A DNA stretch of 56,692 bases from Alphaproteobacteria bacterium. Lineage in GTDB: Bacteria > Pseudomonadota > Alphaproteobacteria > CAAGCB01 > CAG-977. Both the position numbers and the translations under genes were made by a program. The stretch lies in the NCBI GenBank assembly GCA_024407875.1, contig JAKSVT010000013.1:1-56692 (forward strand). Direction: 5' to 3'. Positions 18,414 through 27,476 of the stretch are shown piece after piece (position 1 is the stretch's first letter; every line of letters begins with the position of its first letter). The notes below the pieces were generated by a model that saw only the letters and a program-made list of their open reading frames with translations, was not told where the DNA came from and searched no databases.

Positions 18414-18444
18414 ATTGCCGTGGTTCGCCACGGCAATTTTTTTA
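18414..18444 (+). terminator. UUCG-capped terminator after the VirB2 gene
   Basis: ATTGCCGTGG (18414-18423) pairs perfectly with CCACGGCAAT (18428-18437) around a TTCG tetraloop, followed by seven T. It ends most transcripts before the VirB3/VirB4 genes or lowers readthrough into them. Confidence 0.93.
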
Positions 18445-18497
18445 ATGATTTTTTTATTTTTTATTGATAATATACAAAGCTAACGAGAGGAAATAAA

Positions 18498-18788
18498 ATG
18501 CGTGAACCTATTTTAAAAGCCGTTGCTATGCCGCCAAAAATCTTTTTGGCGCCCATGTTGCCTGCGCTTTTGAACATGGTTTTACAATTTCCTGCAATGT
18601 TTATTATGATGGGTATTTATCACGTAAACCCTCTTATGTTCGTTGTAACAATTGCAATTGGTCATTTTATTTTAATAATTTATGGAGCTAAAGAACCTCA
18701 CTTATCTGCTATGGTTCAAGCATTTGGTAAAGCTCCAAAGACTTCCCAGAATATGTATAAAGTAAAGGGGGCTAAATTTGCACCCTGA
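18498..18788 (+). CDS. VirB3-like T4SS inner-membrane protein
   Basis: 96 residues. A short cytoplasmic start (MREPILKAVAMPPKIF) is followed by two adjacent helices (about 20-41 and 45-66) and a cytoplasmic tail with KEPHLSAM, the position of the EPHL-type motif seen in VirB3 proteins. VirB3 works with VirB4 in T4SS assembly. GAGAGGAAAT precedes the ATG. The stop overlaps the TTG start of the VirB4-like gene by 11 bases. It is the middle gene of the VirB2-VirB3-VirB4 order found in T4SS operons. Confidence 0.72.
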   Translation: MREPILKAVAMPPKIFLAPMLPALLNMVLQFPAMFIMMGIYHVNPLMFVVTIAIGHFILIIYGAKEPHLSAMVQAFGKAPKTSQNMYKVKGAKFAP

Positions 18789-21201
18789 GAATATATTATC
18801 AGTTTTTGTATCCTCCCTAGCTACTCCTGAGGTTATTATTGCTTGCTTAGGTATTCTTGCTGCAGCAGCATTTGCGGGTGTACTCGCTACAAAATTAGGA
18901 GAAATTATTTTACCACGCCCAAAAGAAACACAGGTTTCTGACTTTCTTCCATTTGAAAGATTAAAAGATGACGGCACAACAATTGAATGTCGTGAAGGTT
19001 CTTTATTACGTATTTTTTCACTTAAAGGTATTGATTTAGCTCTAGTTCCACCTGAATTTAGAGAACAAATGTTAGAAGCTAGAAAAACATTTATTGATTC
19101 TATGGCTGAAAGCAATATTACGATTCGTGTTCTTACGATACGTGAAATGGTACCTTTGGAAGAGGAAGTCCAACATACAAACAAGATTTTGCATTTAATT
19201 GCTGATCGCTGGACAGAAAATTTAAGTCGTGTATTTAGAAACAGACATTACATTATCCTTTCTACAAAAGAACGTAAAAATCACGCAAGAGATTTAAACT
19301 CTGCAGCTCAAGCTTTAATGACCATTTTAGATGATTATGGTCCAAAAGCTTTAGTTGAGTCTAAAATGTCTGATATTGACGACAGTCCATTTACATTTTT
19401 AGCACGTTTATGTTCTCCAATTTCAACTCCAAAACCAAGAATTGGACACTTAGAAGGCGCCGAATTAAAGTCATTATTAACAGCAGATTATATTCACTTT
19501 ACAGGTGATGAAGGAATGATTCGTTTCTTCTCTGGTGAACATGAACTACGTTGTATCGTTATGGGACTTCGTTCAGCTGGAGATTATATGGACGAACAAA
19601 TGATTTCCGATATAATGTCAATAGATTGTGAAATCAATATACTTCATAACATTAACCCTATTCCAAAAGCAAAAGCTATGGCTTTACTCGCTCAACAACA
19701 ACGTATGAGTAGAGTTACAAGTTTTTCAGGTTCAACTGCTGCTCAATATGAAGAAGCAATGGAAACAATCGATAGTGCTGATGCTAATACACAAACATTA
19801 TGTCATTATGCATTAACTATATTTATTTTTGGAACATCTCCTGAAGAACTCGAATATGGACAAATGGAAATTGAACGTATTTGCCGTTTATACGGAACTA
19901 CACCTGTTAGAGAAGGATGGGTTGCACAAGCATCATTCTTCGCTCAATTCCCAACATATGAAATTTATCCTAGAACATACATGTTCTTATCTAGAGCTGT
20001 TGCAACAGCTATTAATATAGAACAAGCAACTGAAGGTATTCAGAATTCAGACTGGGGTAAAGGTCCTATTACAATCTTTAGAACCATTTCTGGAACGCCT
20101 TATCGTTGGCAATTCCACGTAAGTGCGGCAGCTAACGCCGTTGCTCACTGTATTTTACTTGGTTCAACCGGTCAAGGTAAAACAACTTTGTTAGCTTTCT
20201 TAGCTGGTCAAGCTATGAGACATCCTGATTTACGTGTATTCTTCTTTGACCGTCACTTAGGTGTTAAAGTTTTCTGTAATTCAATTCAAGGTGCTTATGT
20301 TAACTTTGATGGAGATAAAGATTCAACATCAATGAACCCATTTGCATGTAAAGATTTACCAGAAAACAGAGCTTTCTTACGTCGTTGGTTAAAAGCTATT
20401 ACTATGGTTGATGATGCAACATCTGAAAAAGAAATTGCACGTGCCGTAACAACAGCATTTGATTACTTAAGACCAGAAGAAAGAACTTTAAAGAATTTAC
20501 ATAAAAGCTGTTTCTCACCAACTGGTGCTATGCGTCGTGAATTATTCCGCTGGGTTAATGATCAACAATATGGATTAATCTTTAACTCTCCAAATGATAC
20601 ATTAGATATGACCGCACACTTTGTGGCATTTGACTTTACGCATATCTTTGAAGATGATACTTTAGCCCCTGCTGTTATTGGTTATATTATGCACCGTATT
20701 CATAGCTTATCAACACAAACCGGTGATCCAAGCTTAATCATGATCGATGAAACAGCACCTATGTTAAAGCATCCTATGTTCCGTGATCAATTTATTATTG
20801 GTTTACAAGAAGGACGTAAAAAGCGTCAAGCATATCTTTGTGCATTCCAACAACCAAACATTGTTGATGGATTAGGTCTTGGCGAAGTTGTTCGTGGTCA
20901 ATGTCAAACTATGATTTTCTTTAGAAACCCACAAGGAACTGAAGAAGACTATATGCACTGGAACTTAACTCCAAACGAAGAAGATTTCGTATTAGGAAGA
21001 AGCTTTAAAGAATTAAAATATGCAATTTTAGTAAAGCGTCCTGCAGCAGGTGAATCTGTAATTCTTGATGTTAACTTAGGTGGTTTAGGACCTTACTTAA
21101 AACTTTACTCTTCTGGTGCAAAACACGTTTTATTATCAGAACAATTAATTAAAGAATTCGGTCCAGATGCATTTATTGATAAATACTTAGACCAAGCATA
21201 A
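18778..21201 (+). CDS. VirB4-like T4SS ATPase
   Basis: 807 residues. One N-terminal membrane helix (about 16-38) is followed by the VirB4/CagE N-domain and a RecA-like ATPase domain. Walker A is GSTGQGKTT (462-470) and Walker B is SLIMIDE (652-658). GLQEGRKKRQAYLCAFQQP matches the motif after Walker B in VirB4 proteins. It energises pilus biogenesis and substrate transfer in T4SS. The start is a TTG with AAGGGGG eight bases upstream and lies inside the VirB3 gene; the next in-frame ATG would remove the membrane helix and part of the N-domain. VirB5-VirB11 and VirD4 genes do not follow. Codon use resembles that of the ribosomal and pnp genes nearby, so recent transfer is not indicated. Confidence 0.85.
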   Translation: MHPENILSVFVSSLATPEVIIACLGILAAAAFAGVLATKLGEIILPRPKETQVSDFLPFERLKDDGTTIECREGSLLRIFSLKGIDLALVPPEFREQMLEARKTFIDSMAESNITIRVLTIREMVPLEEEVQHTNKILHLIADRWTENLSRVFRNRHYIILSTKERKNHARDLNSAAQALMTILDDYGPKALVESKMSDIDDSPFTFLARLCSPISTPKPRIGHLEGAELKSLLTADYIHFTGDEGMIRFFSGEHELRCIVMGLRSAGDYMDEQMISDIMSIDCEINILHNINPIPKAKAMALLAQQQRMSRVTSFSGSTAAQYEEAMETIDSADANTQTLCHYALTIFIFGTSPEELEYGQMEIERICRLYGTTPVREGWVAQASFFAQFPTYEIYPRTYMFLSRAVATAINIEQATEGIQNSDWGKGPITIFRTISGTPYRWQFHVSAAANAVAHCILLGSTGQGKTTLLAFLAGQAMRHPDLRVFFFDRHLGVKVFCNSIQGAYVNFDGDKDSTSMNPFACKDLPENRAFLRRWLKAITMVDDATSEKEIARAVTTAFDYLRPEERTLKNLHKSCFSPTGAMRRELFRWVNDQQYGLIFNSPNDTLDMTAHFVAFDFTHIFEDDTLAPAVIGYIMHRIHSLSTQTGDPSLIMIDETAPMLKHPMFRDQFIIGLQEGRKKRQAYLCAFQQPNIVDGLGLGEVVRGQCQTMIFFRNPQGTEEDYMHWNLTPNEEDFVLGRSFKELKYAILVKRPAAGESVILDVNLGGLGPYLKLYSSGAKHVLLSEQLIKEFGPDAFIDKYLDQA

Positions 21202-21230
21202 AAAAAGAGCCAATTTAAAGGCTCTTTTTT
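21202..21230. terminator. Terminator after VirB4-like gene
   Basis: AAAAAGAGCC (21202-21211) pairs with GGCTCTTTTT (21220-21229), 8-base loop. It is symmetric A/T-flanked, so it may also serve the convergent lipoprotein gene. Confidence 0.88.
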
Positions 21231-21233
21231 ATT

Positions 21234-22145
21234 TTATCTATTTTTTTCTATCTCTTCTAAAGAACATCTGTATATTGAAAACGTACGATTTTTATGTGTT
21301 TTAATTCCTTGTCTTTCACAATAAACATCTTTTGCCTTATCAGGGTTTTCACTAAAGAATTCATTAGCCAATTGACGACGCATATCTTTATATGTTGCTT
21401 GTTCGTTTACACCTTCACCAATATAATTCTTATATTCAACATCTTGTTGTAATACAGAGCCCTCTTTCAAATAATAATTTAACCACTCCGGAAGAGAACT
21501 ATTAGCTTTAATCTCTGCACGTGCATTAGTATTTAAAGGAACTTTACTTTTATTAAATGCATAGAACAAATTTTCTTTATCTTCATACATATTCTTTACT
21601 AATTTTTGCAAAGCTGCTTTAAAACTATTTAAATATGCAGCATAAGGGCAATCACTAGAATCATATCTAAATACACCTGTATATTCTGTATCTTGAGCTA
21701 CAGCATAATAATTTTTAATTACTCGCCCTTTATTATCTACTATCTTAGCATCAATATTAGATGTACCTGTAAAACTAGATGTTGGGACACCAAACAAATT
21801 GATTACACCCAAACCACCAACAAATGATAATAACGTCCAACCATTGTGAGAATGGTCCATAGAAAATTCATGATTTAATACCAATTTGCCTTTTGGAGTT
21901 AAATCATTTTCCATAAAGTTTGTTTCAAATTCCCGAATAAATATACGCTCAGCATGTTTTTTAACAAATTTATATTTATGATTAAACTTAGATGAATAAA
22001 AAGTAGGTTCATTTGCTTTTAAAGATAATTCAAATCTAGGTAGTTTTTCCTCTACTTGTCTATGAACAGGCAATGTTTCTTGATTAAAATCAAAAGATTT
22101 ACAGCCAGCCAATAGTATCAAAGGAACCAATAAAGTTTTTTTCAT
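21234..22145 (-). CDS. Lipoprotein of unknown function
   Basis: 303 residues. A short signal with lipobox LLAGC places the lipidated Cys at residue 15, with K16 next to it. A mixed alpha/beta soluble part follows. A Gly-rich hydrophobic stretch in the middle (GWTLLSFVGGLGVINLFGVPTSSFTG) looks like a beta-hairpin or membrane-touching segment rather than a helix. Several Tyr-rich segments are present. I do not recognise the family. It is divergent from the LpoB-like gene at 22274, and the two may belong to one group of envelope lipoproteins. Confidence 0.7.
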   Translation of the reverse strand: MKKTLLVPLILLAGCKSFDFNQETLPVHRQVEEKLPRFELSLKANEPTFYSSKFNHKYKFVKKHAERIFIREFETNFMENDLTPKGKLVLNHEFSMDHSHNGWTLLSFVGGLGVINLFGVPTSSFTGTSNIDAKIVDNKGRVIKNYYAVAQDTEYTGVFRYDSSDCPYAAYLNSFKAALQKLVKNMYEDKENLFYAFNKSKVPLNTNARAEIKANSSLPEWLNYYLKEGSVLQQDVEYKNYIGEGVNEQATYKDMRRQLANEFFSENPDKAKDVYCERQGIKTHKNRTFSIYRCSLEEIEKNR

Positions 22146-22273
22146 TTTTATACCTACTCTTAAATTAATTTTTTAAAATCTTAATAGTTATCAAAAGAAA
22201 TATCAAATATAAAATATTGATTTTACTGTTTATACTGTATAAGCTGTATAAAACCAAAAATGGAATAATAGAT

Positions 22274-22831
22274 ATGAAAAAGTTTTTATTGTTAGCTTTA
22301 TTTTGTTTAGTCGGTTGTGCTGGTGGTGTTCATGAATATGAAGAACAAACCTTAATATCATCAAACACGTCTACAAAATGGGAATTAAAAGATACACAAA
22401 ACATTGTATCTGATTTAATAAATAAAATGAATTTGGATCAAAAATTACAAGCAAAACTTAACGAATATGAAAAAACACCAAATTTGTTTATTGCAAACAT
22501 TAAAAACAATACAGGAAATCCTTATTTTCCAATTTCAGATATAAATGCTGAAATATTAGAAAAATTATCTAAAACAAATTCTTTTATCTTAATTGATTCA
22601 CAATCCCGATTAGATTTAATGAAAGAATTAAAATATCAATACAATGGATTGGTAAGTAAAGATAGTCAAAAGAAAGTTGGAAAACAATCTAGCGCTGATA
22701 TTTTGTTATTTGGCGATATTAGGAGCTATGTAAATTCTAACAATAAAAAAGACTATACATTTAATATATGGCTAACAGATTTAGAAAAAGGAACTGAATT
22801 AGTCAGGTATAGATTTAAAGTCAGCAAATAA
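22274..22831 (+). CDS. LpoB-like lipoprotein (candidate penicillin-binding-protein activator)
   Basis: 185 residues from the ATG at 22274 (MKKFLLLALFCLVGC), which starts the signal peptide; the frame is open from 22217 but that extension would bury the signal. Lipobox LVGC puts Cys at 15. The soluble domain has FIANIKNNTGNPYFPISDIN, then FILIDSQSRLDLMKEL and KVGKQSSADILLFGDIRSY, the order seen in LpoB proteins that activate PBP1b from the outer membrane. Similarity is by pattern only, and the related CsgG/TolB N-terminal fold cannot be excluded. It is followed 19 bases later by another lipoprotein gene. Confidence 0.6.
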   Translation: MKKFLLLALFCLVGCAGGVHEYEEQTLISSNTSTKWELKDTQNIVSDLINKMNLDQKLQAKLNEYEKTPNLFIANIKNNTGNPYFPISDINAEILEKLSKTNSFILIDSQSRLDLMKELKYQYNGLVSKDSQKKVGKQSSADILLFGDIRSYVNSNNKKDYTFNIWLTDLEKGTELVRYRFKVSK

Positions 22832-22850
22832 TTTTTAAAAGGAATTACTC

Positions 22851-23192
22851 ATGAAAAAATTAGCTATATTAATTGCATTAATGATAAGTTTATCAGCTTG
22901 TGTTGCCCATCCAACATATGGATCTAAAGCACAATGTGAAGGTTGGTTAAAAAACGAGGGAGAAAGAGAAAGTTATATATGGGCATACACTTTACCAAAT
23001 ACAAGAAATGGTCTTTCAACAGGTTTTGATATAGGCCATGAAATTCCTTTTGTACCATTAACAGGAATTATAGGAGCTGTTGTAGGAACTGCTGTAGGTG
23101 TTGTAGAAGATGTTTTAAATATGGTTCCTGGAGCTTTATCAGTAATGATTATAAATCCTATGTATGAATGTAATAAAGATAAAGAAGATTAA
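22851..23192 (+). CDS. Small lipoprotein, unknown
   Basis: 113 residues. A lipoprotein signal with LSAC gives Cys17. The mature part has two further Cys, a Trp/Tyr-rich middle and a Gly/Val-rich hydrophobic segment (IIGAVVGTAVGVV) that could insert into a membrane. It probably shares a transcript with the LpoB-like gene (19-base gap, AAAGGAATT ribosome site) and ends at the terminator at 23194. No family recognised. Confidence 0.7.
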   Translation: MKKLAILIALMISLSACVAHPTYGSKAQCEGWLKNEGERESYIWAYTLPNTRNGLSTGFDIGHEIPFVPLTGIIGAVVGTAVGVVEDVLNMVPGALSVMIINPMYECNKDKED

Positions 23193-23193
23193 G

Positions 23194-23223
23194 AAAAAGG
23201 TCCCTAAAATTAGGGACCTTTTT
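23194..23223. terminator. Terminator between small lipoprotein gene and rpoD
   Basis: AAAAAGGTCCCTA (23194-23206) pairs with TAGGGACCTTTTT (23211-23223) around a 4-base loop. Flanking A- and T-runs allow function in both directions for these convergent genes. Confidence 0.93.
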
Positions 23224-23243
23224 AAAAATCATTACCTTTAAAA

Positions 23244-25325
23244 TCAGGTGTTATCCAAGAACAAACGTAAACGTTTTGAACGTGTAGGATGCTTTAATTT
23301 TCTCAAAGCTTTAGCTTCAATTTGACGAATACGTTCACGAGTTACAGAGAATTGTTGTCCAACTTCTTCTAATGTGTGATCTGTATTCATACCTATACCG
23401 AAACGCATACGTAAAACTTTTTCTTCACGTGGTGTTAAGCTACTTAAAACTTCATCACATGTTGCACGTAAGTTTGTTTGGATTGCTGCTTCCATAGGTT
23501 GCATTACTGTTCTATCTTCAATAAAATCACCTAAATGGCTATCTTCTTCATCACCAACAGGTGTTTCTAAAGAAATAGGTTCTTTTGCAATCTTTAATAC
23601 TTTACGTACTTTTGTAACTTCCATATTCAATTTTTTAGCCAATTCTTCAGGAGTAGGTTCTCTACCTATTTCATGAAGCATTTGACGGCTTGTACGAACC
23701 AATTTATTAATTGTTTCAATCATATGAACAGGAATACGAATTGTTCTAGCTTGGTCAGCAATTGAACGTGTGATAGCTTGTCTAATCCACCATGTAGCAT
23801 ATGTTGAAAATTTATTGCCACGACGGTATTCAAATTTATCAACAGCTTTCATTAATCCAATATTTCCTTCTTGAATCAAATCGAGCAATTGTAAACCACG
23901 ATTAATATATTTTCTTGCAATAGAAATAACTAAGCGAAGATTTGCTTCAATCATTTCTTTCTTTGCACGAGAAGCTTCTTGTTCACCCTTCTTAACCATA
24001 TTGTATACACGACGGAATTCTGTTAAAGGCATTCCAATTTCGTCATCACAAATATGTCTGATAGCTTTTTGAATTTCGCAAATTTCTTTTTCAAAACGAG
24101 CAATCAAATCTTTCCAGTTTTTATTCTTTACACCAACAGCTTGTTTTTTATACCAATTAGGATCGTAATCAGCTGTCTTGTAAACTTCTAAAAATTCTTC
24201 ACGTGGAATACGGCTTGATAATGCACAACGCAATAATTTGCCTTCTAATGAAACCAATTTCTTGTTCTTTTCAGATAATTCATCTACCAAATGAACTATT
24301 TGATTTGGGTGCAAACGAATTGATTCCATTATATTTACTATCTCTTTATGAACTGAAGTAAATTCTTTTTCAACATTAGCACTTACTTGACGGCCATGCC
24401 TAATTGCATCTTCACGTTTTTTCTGCAATTCACGTAATTGATAATGCATCCCCATAATTCTATGGAATTTTTCAATTATTTGAGGACGTAAAACAATTTC
24501 CATTTGAGCCATGGATTTGTTTGAAGCTTCTTCATCTTCGTCTTCATCATCCTCATCTTCTTCATAATTTGAGTGTTCTTCAAACAAATCTTCTTCATCA
24601 AATTCGTCTAAAGATTTGTGTTTTTTGCAATCACAATGATGCTCTTCTTCCTTATGAGCATCTTTTAATTTTTTAACACTTTCTTCTGCTTTAGCTATAA
24701 CATCAGCAGTAATTTGGCTTTGATCAACACGAGAAATAACACTTGTTGTACCATCTTCATTTTCTGCATAATTAGGTTCCAAGTCGATAATTTCTCTTAA
24801 AGAAATTTCTGAATTTTCTTTTTCTAATTCATTCAACCACTCTGCAACTTTGCTCATTGTTAATGAGCTTTCGCACAAACCAGAAATCATTAAATCATTT
24901 CCAGCTTCAATACGTTTTGTAATAGCAGTTTCACCTTCTCTAGATAATAACTGAACTGTACCCATTTCCTTAAAATAAATACGAACAGGATCATCTGAGC
25001 GAGTATTTTCGGCTTCATCTATTTTTATACTTGCTTCATCTACATCTTTTGATGAATCTGCATTTGCATCTTCGGCATCCATTTCATCATCAACAGGTTC
25101 TGCACTATCAATAATATTGATATTCATTTCTGAAATTGCAGCAGAAATATCTTCTATTTGTTCTGTTGATTCAGCAGGAACAACCTTATTAAGTTCATCA
25201 ACTGTGATGAAACCTCTACTTTTACCTTTTTCAATTAGTTTTTTTAAAGCAGAACCAAACGAATCGAGTAATGCTTCATCAGCGTTTTCATTCTCGCTGA
25301 TTTCTTTTTCTTTCTTTGTTGTCAT
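23244..25325 (-). CDS. rpoD: RNA polymerase primary sigma factor RpoD
   Basis: 693 residues, longer than E. coli sigma-70. Region 1.1 (residues 12-70), region 1.2 ([16 protein letters not shown] near 113), a large non-conserved region, region 2 ([16 protein letters not shown] and [12 protein letters not shown] for -10 recognition and melting), region 3, and region 4 with the helix-turn-helix [20 protein letters not shown] near the end. It directs housekeeping transcription. Within the non-conserved region is a His/Cys cluster (HHCDCKKH near 227) followed by a run of Asp/Glu. The gene is monocistronic and dnaG, its frequent neighbour, is not adjacent. A TTGACA lies upstream on the minus strand near 25458, without a clear -10. 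Confidence 0.97.
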   Translation of the reverse strand: MTTKKEKEISENENADEALLDSFGSALKKLIEKGKSRGFITVDELNKVVPAESTEQIEDISAAISEMNINIIDSAEPVDDEMDAEDANADSSKDVDEASIKIDEAENTRSDDPVRIYFKEMGTVQLLSREGETAITKRIEAGNDLMISGLCESSLTMSKVAEWLNELEKENSEISLREIIDLEPNYAENEDGTTSVISRVDQSQITADVIAKAEESVKKLKDAHKEEEHHCDCKKHKSLDEFDEEDLFEEHSNYEEDEDDEDEDEEASNKSMAQMEIVLRPQIIEKFHRIMGMHYQLRELQKKREDAIRHGRQVSANVEKEFTSVHKEIVNIMESIRLHPNQIVHLVDELSEKNKKLVSLEGKLLRCALSSRIPREEFLEVYKTADYDPNWYKKQAVGVKNKNWKDLIARFEKEICEIQKAIRHICDDEIGMPLTEFRRVYNMVKKGEQEASRAKKEMIEANLRLVISIARKYINRGLQLLDLIQEGNIGLMKAVDKFEYRRGNKFSTYATWWIRQAITRSIADQARTIRIPVHMIETINKLVRTSRQMLHEIGREPTPEELAKKLNMEVTKVRKVLKIAKEPISLETPVGDEEDSHLGDFIEDRTVMQPMEAAIQTNLRATCDEVLSSLTPREEKVLRMRFGIGMNTDHTLEEVGQQFSVTRERIRQIEAKALRKLKHPTRSKRLRLFLDNT

Positions 25326-25534
25326 TTAAAATAAAGGCCCTTGTTATTGAATTCAATAGACACAAGGATAAAAACTCCGTTGTCGTCACAACAGATACAT
25401 CCCGTAGTCTCAATAGGCCATATTAGTTACTATAAAAAGCTTTTATTGTCAATTAAAAGTATTTGCTATTAAGAAAAATTATGATATAAGAAACATGAAA
25501 TATATATTTTAAATCTTTGACTTAGGAACATCCC

Positions 25535-26413
25535 TTGAACAACGAATTTACTTTTGTTGCCGGTTTACGTACTATCGCACCAATGTATGATGCGTTTATA
25601 GTAGATTTGTGGGGTGTTATTTACGAAGAATCTCGCTTGTGCATAGGAGCTTTTAACGCTCTTTCTCAATTATCAGACATAAAGAAACAAGTAATCTTTT
25701 TATCAAACACTTCTCAAAGAAGTAGTATGACAGCAAAAAAGCTGGAACACATGGGCGTTAAGCGCTACCAATATAATGGCATTTTAACTAGTGGTGAAAT
25801 TATATACCACGAACTACGTTCTAGAGTAGATCCTTTTATTGCAGCTTTGGGACATAGAGTATTTCACCTTGGTCCTTCAAAATATTGGGAATGTTTCAAA
25901 GACTTAGATTATGTTTGTGTAGACAATATTGATGAAGCTAATTTTATATTAGTTACTGGAACTTTCGGAACACAAGACGAATTATCAAAATACGAAACAT
26001 TTTTTAAAGCTTGTTTATCAAGACGTTTGCCTATGGTATGTGGCTCACCAGATTCATTCATTTTAAAAGATGGGGTTCCTTATATTTCTGCTGGTGGATT
26101 AGCAGCTCATTATCAAAGCATGGGCGGTCAAGTATTTTGGCATGGTAAACCTGAAGCAAATGTATTCAATTACTGTGTTTCTGGTTTAGACGTTCAATCT
26201 AAATCACGTGTTGCTGTAATTGGTGATTCATTGGCATCTGATATCGCTGGAGCTAGAGAAGCCGGCTTAGATACAATTTTTGTAGCTGGCGGAATACATT
26301 CTAAAGAATTAGGTATTTCTCGTGGACAACAACCTACTGCAGATGCTGTAAATGATTTATTCAAGAAGTATGGAACTTCAGCAAATATTGTTATGCCTGC
26401 ATTTTTATGGTAA
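25535..26413 (+). CDS. Class IIA HAD hydrolase (TIGR01459-type)
   Basis: 292 residues with a TTG start (AGGA 8 bases upstream); starting at the later ATG (residue 17) would cut into the conserved GLRTIAPMYDAFI stretch. HAD motif I appears as DLWGV at 24-28, the variant typical of this family, in which the second Asp is replaced. LSNTSQRSS carries motif II and GDSLASDIAGAREAG the acidic motif. The fold matches 4-nitrophenylphosphatase/NagD-type cap IIA enzymes; the alphaproteobacterial subgroup has no assigned substrate. It is divergent from rpoD. Confidence 0.85.
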   Translation: MNNEFTFVAGLRTIAPMYDAFIVDLWGVIYEESRLCIGAFNALSQLSDIKKQVIFLSNTSQRSSMTAKKLEHMGVKRYQYNGILTSGEIIYHELRSRVDPFIAALGHRVFHLGPSKYWECFKDLDYVCVDNIDEANFILVTGTFGTQDELSKYETFFKACLSRRLPMVCGSPDSFILKDGVPYISAGGLAAHYQSMGGQVFWHGKPEANVFNYCVSGLDVQSKSRVAVIGDSLASDIAGAREAGLDTIFVAGGIHSKELGISRGQQPTADAVNDLFKKYGTSANIVMPAFLW

Positions 26414-26525
26414 AACCAAGTCTTTTATAATTTTTTAGAATAAAAGCAAACAATGTTTATTTTTGCATATTGATTTTAATAATGTTAATATTAGTTCTAA
26501 TGTTTACATTATTAGGAAAATAATT

Positions 26526-27437
26526 ATGAATTTTAAATTTTTATTTTTTTTATCTTTAGTTTTGTTTTCAACGCAATCTTTTGCACAAGATGATTTTTTC
26601 AAAGACACAAAAAATGATTTTTTTGCAAAAGTTAAAGAAAAAACAAATGACTTTTTTGAAAATAATTTTATCGATGAAAAAACACCTTCTATTCAAGAAA
26701 CTGATTTGAACATTAAAGATGATATTGATGATGATGATAGTTTCTTTGATGAAAAGAATGATCTTTTTAAAGATAAAACTGCAGATAATTTCTTTAGTGA
26801 TCAAAACAAATTTTTTGATAACAAAAACTTTTTTAAAGATCCAAAAGCTTTCTTTGAAGATGGGAAAGAATTAAAGAAAGAAGCTAAAAAAGAAATTGCT
26901 GAAGAAAAAAAAGAACCTGTTGAACAAACAAATCAAGAAGTCAACGAAGAAACAATAAATCGTGTAAAAGCTCTATTGCATAACATGACTACGCCATTTG
27001 AAGCTAAAAAGAAATTTACAAAATTCGTAGTCAATAATCCTTTAGATAAAATGTATATTACATCTTACTACGGTATGAGAATTCATCCAGTAACAAAAGT
27101 TCCTAAAAAACATATTGGCATTGATTTAAGAGGAAACAAAGTTCCTGTTTATGCTATTGCTGATGGTTATGTATCATACGCTGGAGTAAAAACTAATTAC
27201 GGTAATATTGTAGAAATTACACACAAAAATGGATATCAATCACGCTATGCACATTTAAACACAATATATGTAAAAAAAGGACAACCTATTACAGCTCATG
27301 ACACAATTGGATTAGTAGGTCAAACTGGTAGAGTTTCTGGTCCTCATTTACATTTTGAAATAAGACTTCCTGCTCCTAGAGGAGCCCCATTTGGTGATAC
27401 AGTAGATCCTGTTCCATATTTAATAAATGTGAAGTAA
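26526..27437 (+). CDS. M23 family metallopeptidase with Phe-rich repeats
   Basis: 303 residues from ATG 26526, which opens a clear signal peptide (LFFLSLVLFSTQSFA, cut near residue 20); an upstream frame to 26463 has no ribosome site. Residues 22-110 hold about ten copies of an acidic F-F motif (DDFFKD, NDFFAK, NDFFEN, DNFFSD, NKFFDN and others). A Lys/Glu helix follows. The C-terminal LytM domain has the zinc ligands H196 and D200 in HIGIDLRG and the HLH pair H274/H276, so it should be an active peptidoglycan endopeptidase in the periplasm. The repeats could bind a partner or assemble at the membrane surface. Confidence 0.88.
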   Translation: MNFKFLFFLSLVLFSTQSFAQDDFFKDTKNDFFAKVKEKTNDFFENNFIDEKTPSIQETDLNIKDDIDDDDSFFDEKNDLFKDKTADNFFSDQNKFFDNKNFFKDPKAFFEDGKELKKEAKKEIAEEKKEPVEQTNQEVNEETINRVKALLHNMTTPFEAKKKFTKFVVNNPLDKMYITSYYGMRIHPVTKVPKKHIGIDLRGNKVPVYAIADGYVSYAGVKTNYGNIVEITHKNGYQSRYAHLNTIYVKKGQPITAHDTIGLVGQTGRVSGPHLHFEIRLPAPRGAPFGDTVDPVPYLINVK

Positions 27438-27438
27438 T

Positions 27439-27469
27439 AAAAAAACAGCTCAAAATGAGCTGTTTTTTT
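27439..27469. terminator. Terminator after M23 peptidase gene
   Basis: CAGCTCA (27446-27452) pairs with TGAGCTG (27456-27462), extended by flanking A- and T-runs. It serves the convergent genes on both sides. Confidence 0.9.
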
Positions 27470-27476
27470 ATCTAAT

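Noticed and set aside
3938-21201. Recent mobile element carrying the T4SS genes
   Set aside because: No integrase, transposase, relaxase, att repeats or origin of transfer is seen, and codon use matches the core genes.
25380-25470. Full rpoD promoter
   Set aside because: TTGACA is present on the minus strand, but no -10 lies 16-18 bases from it.
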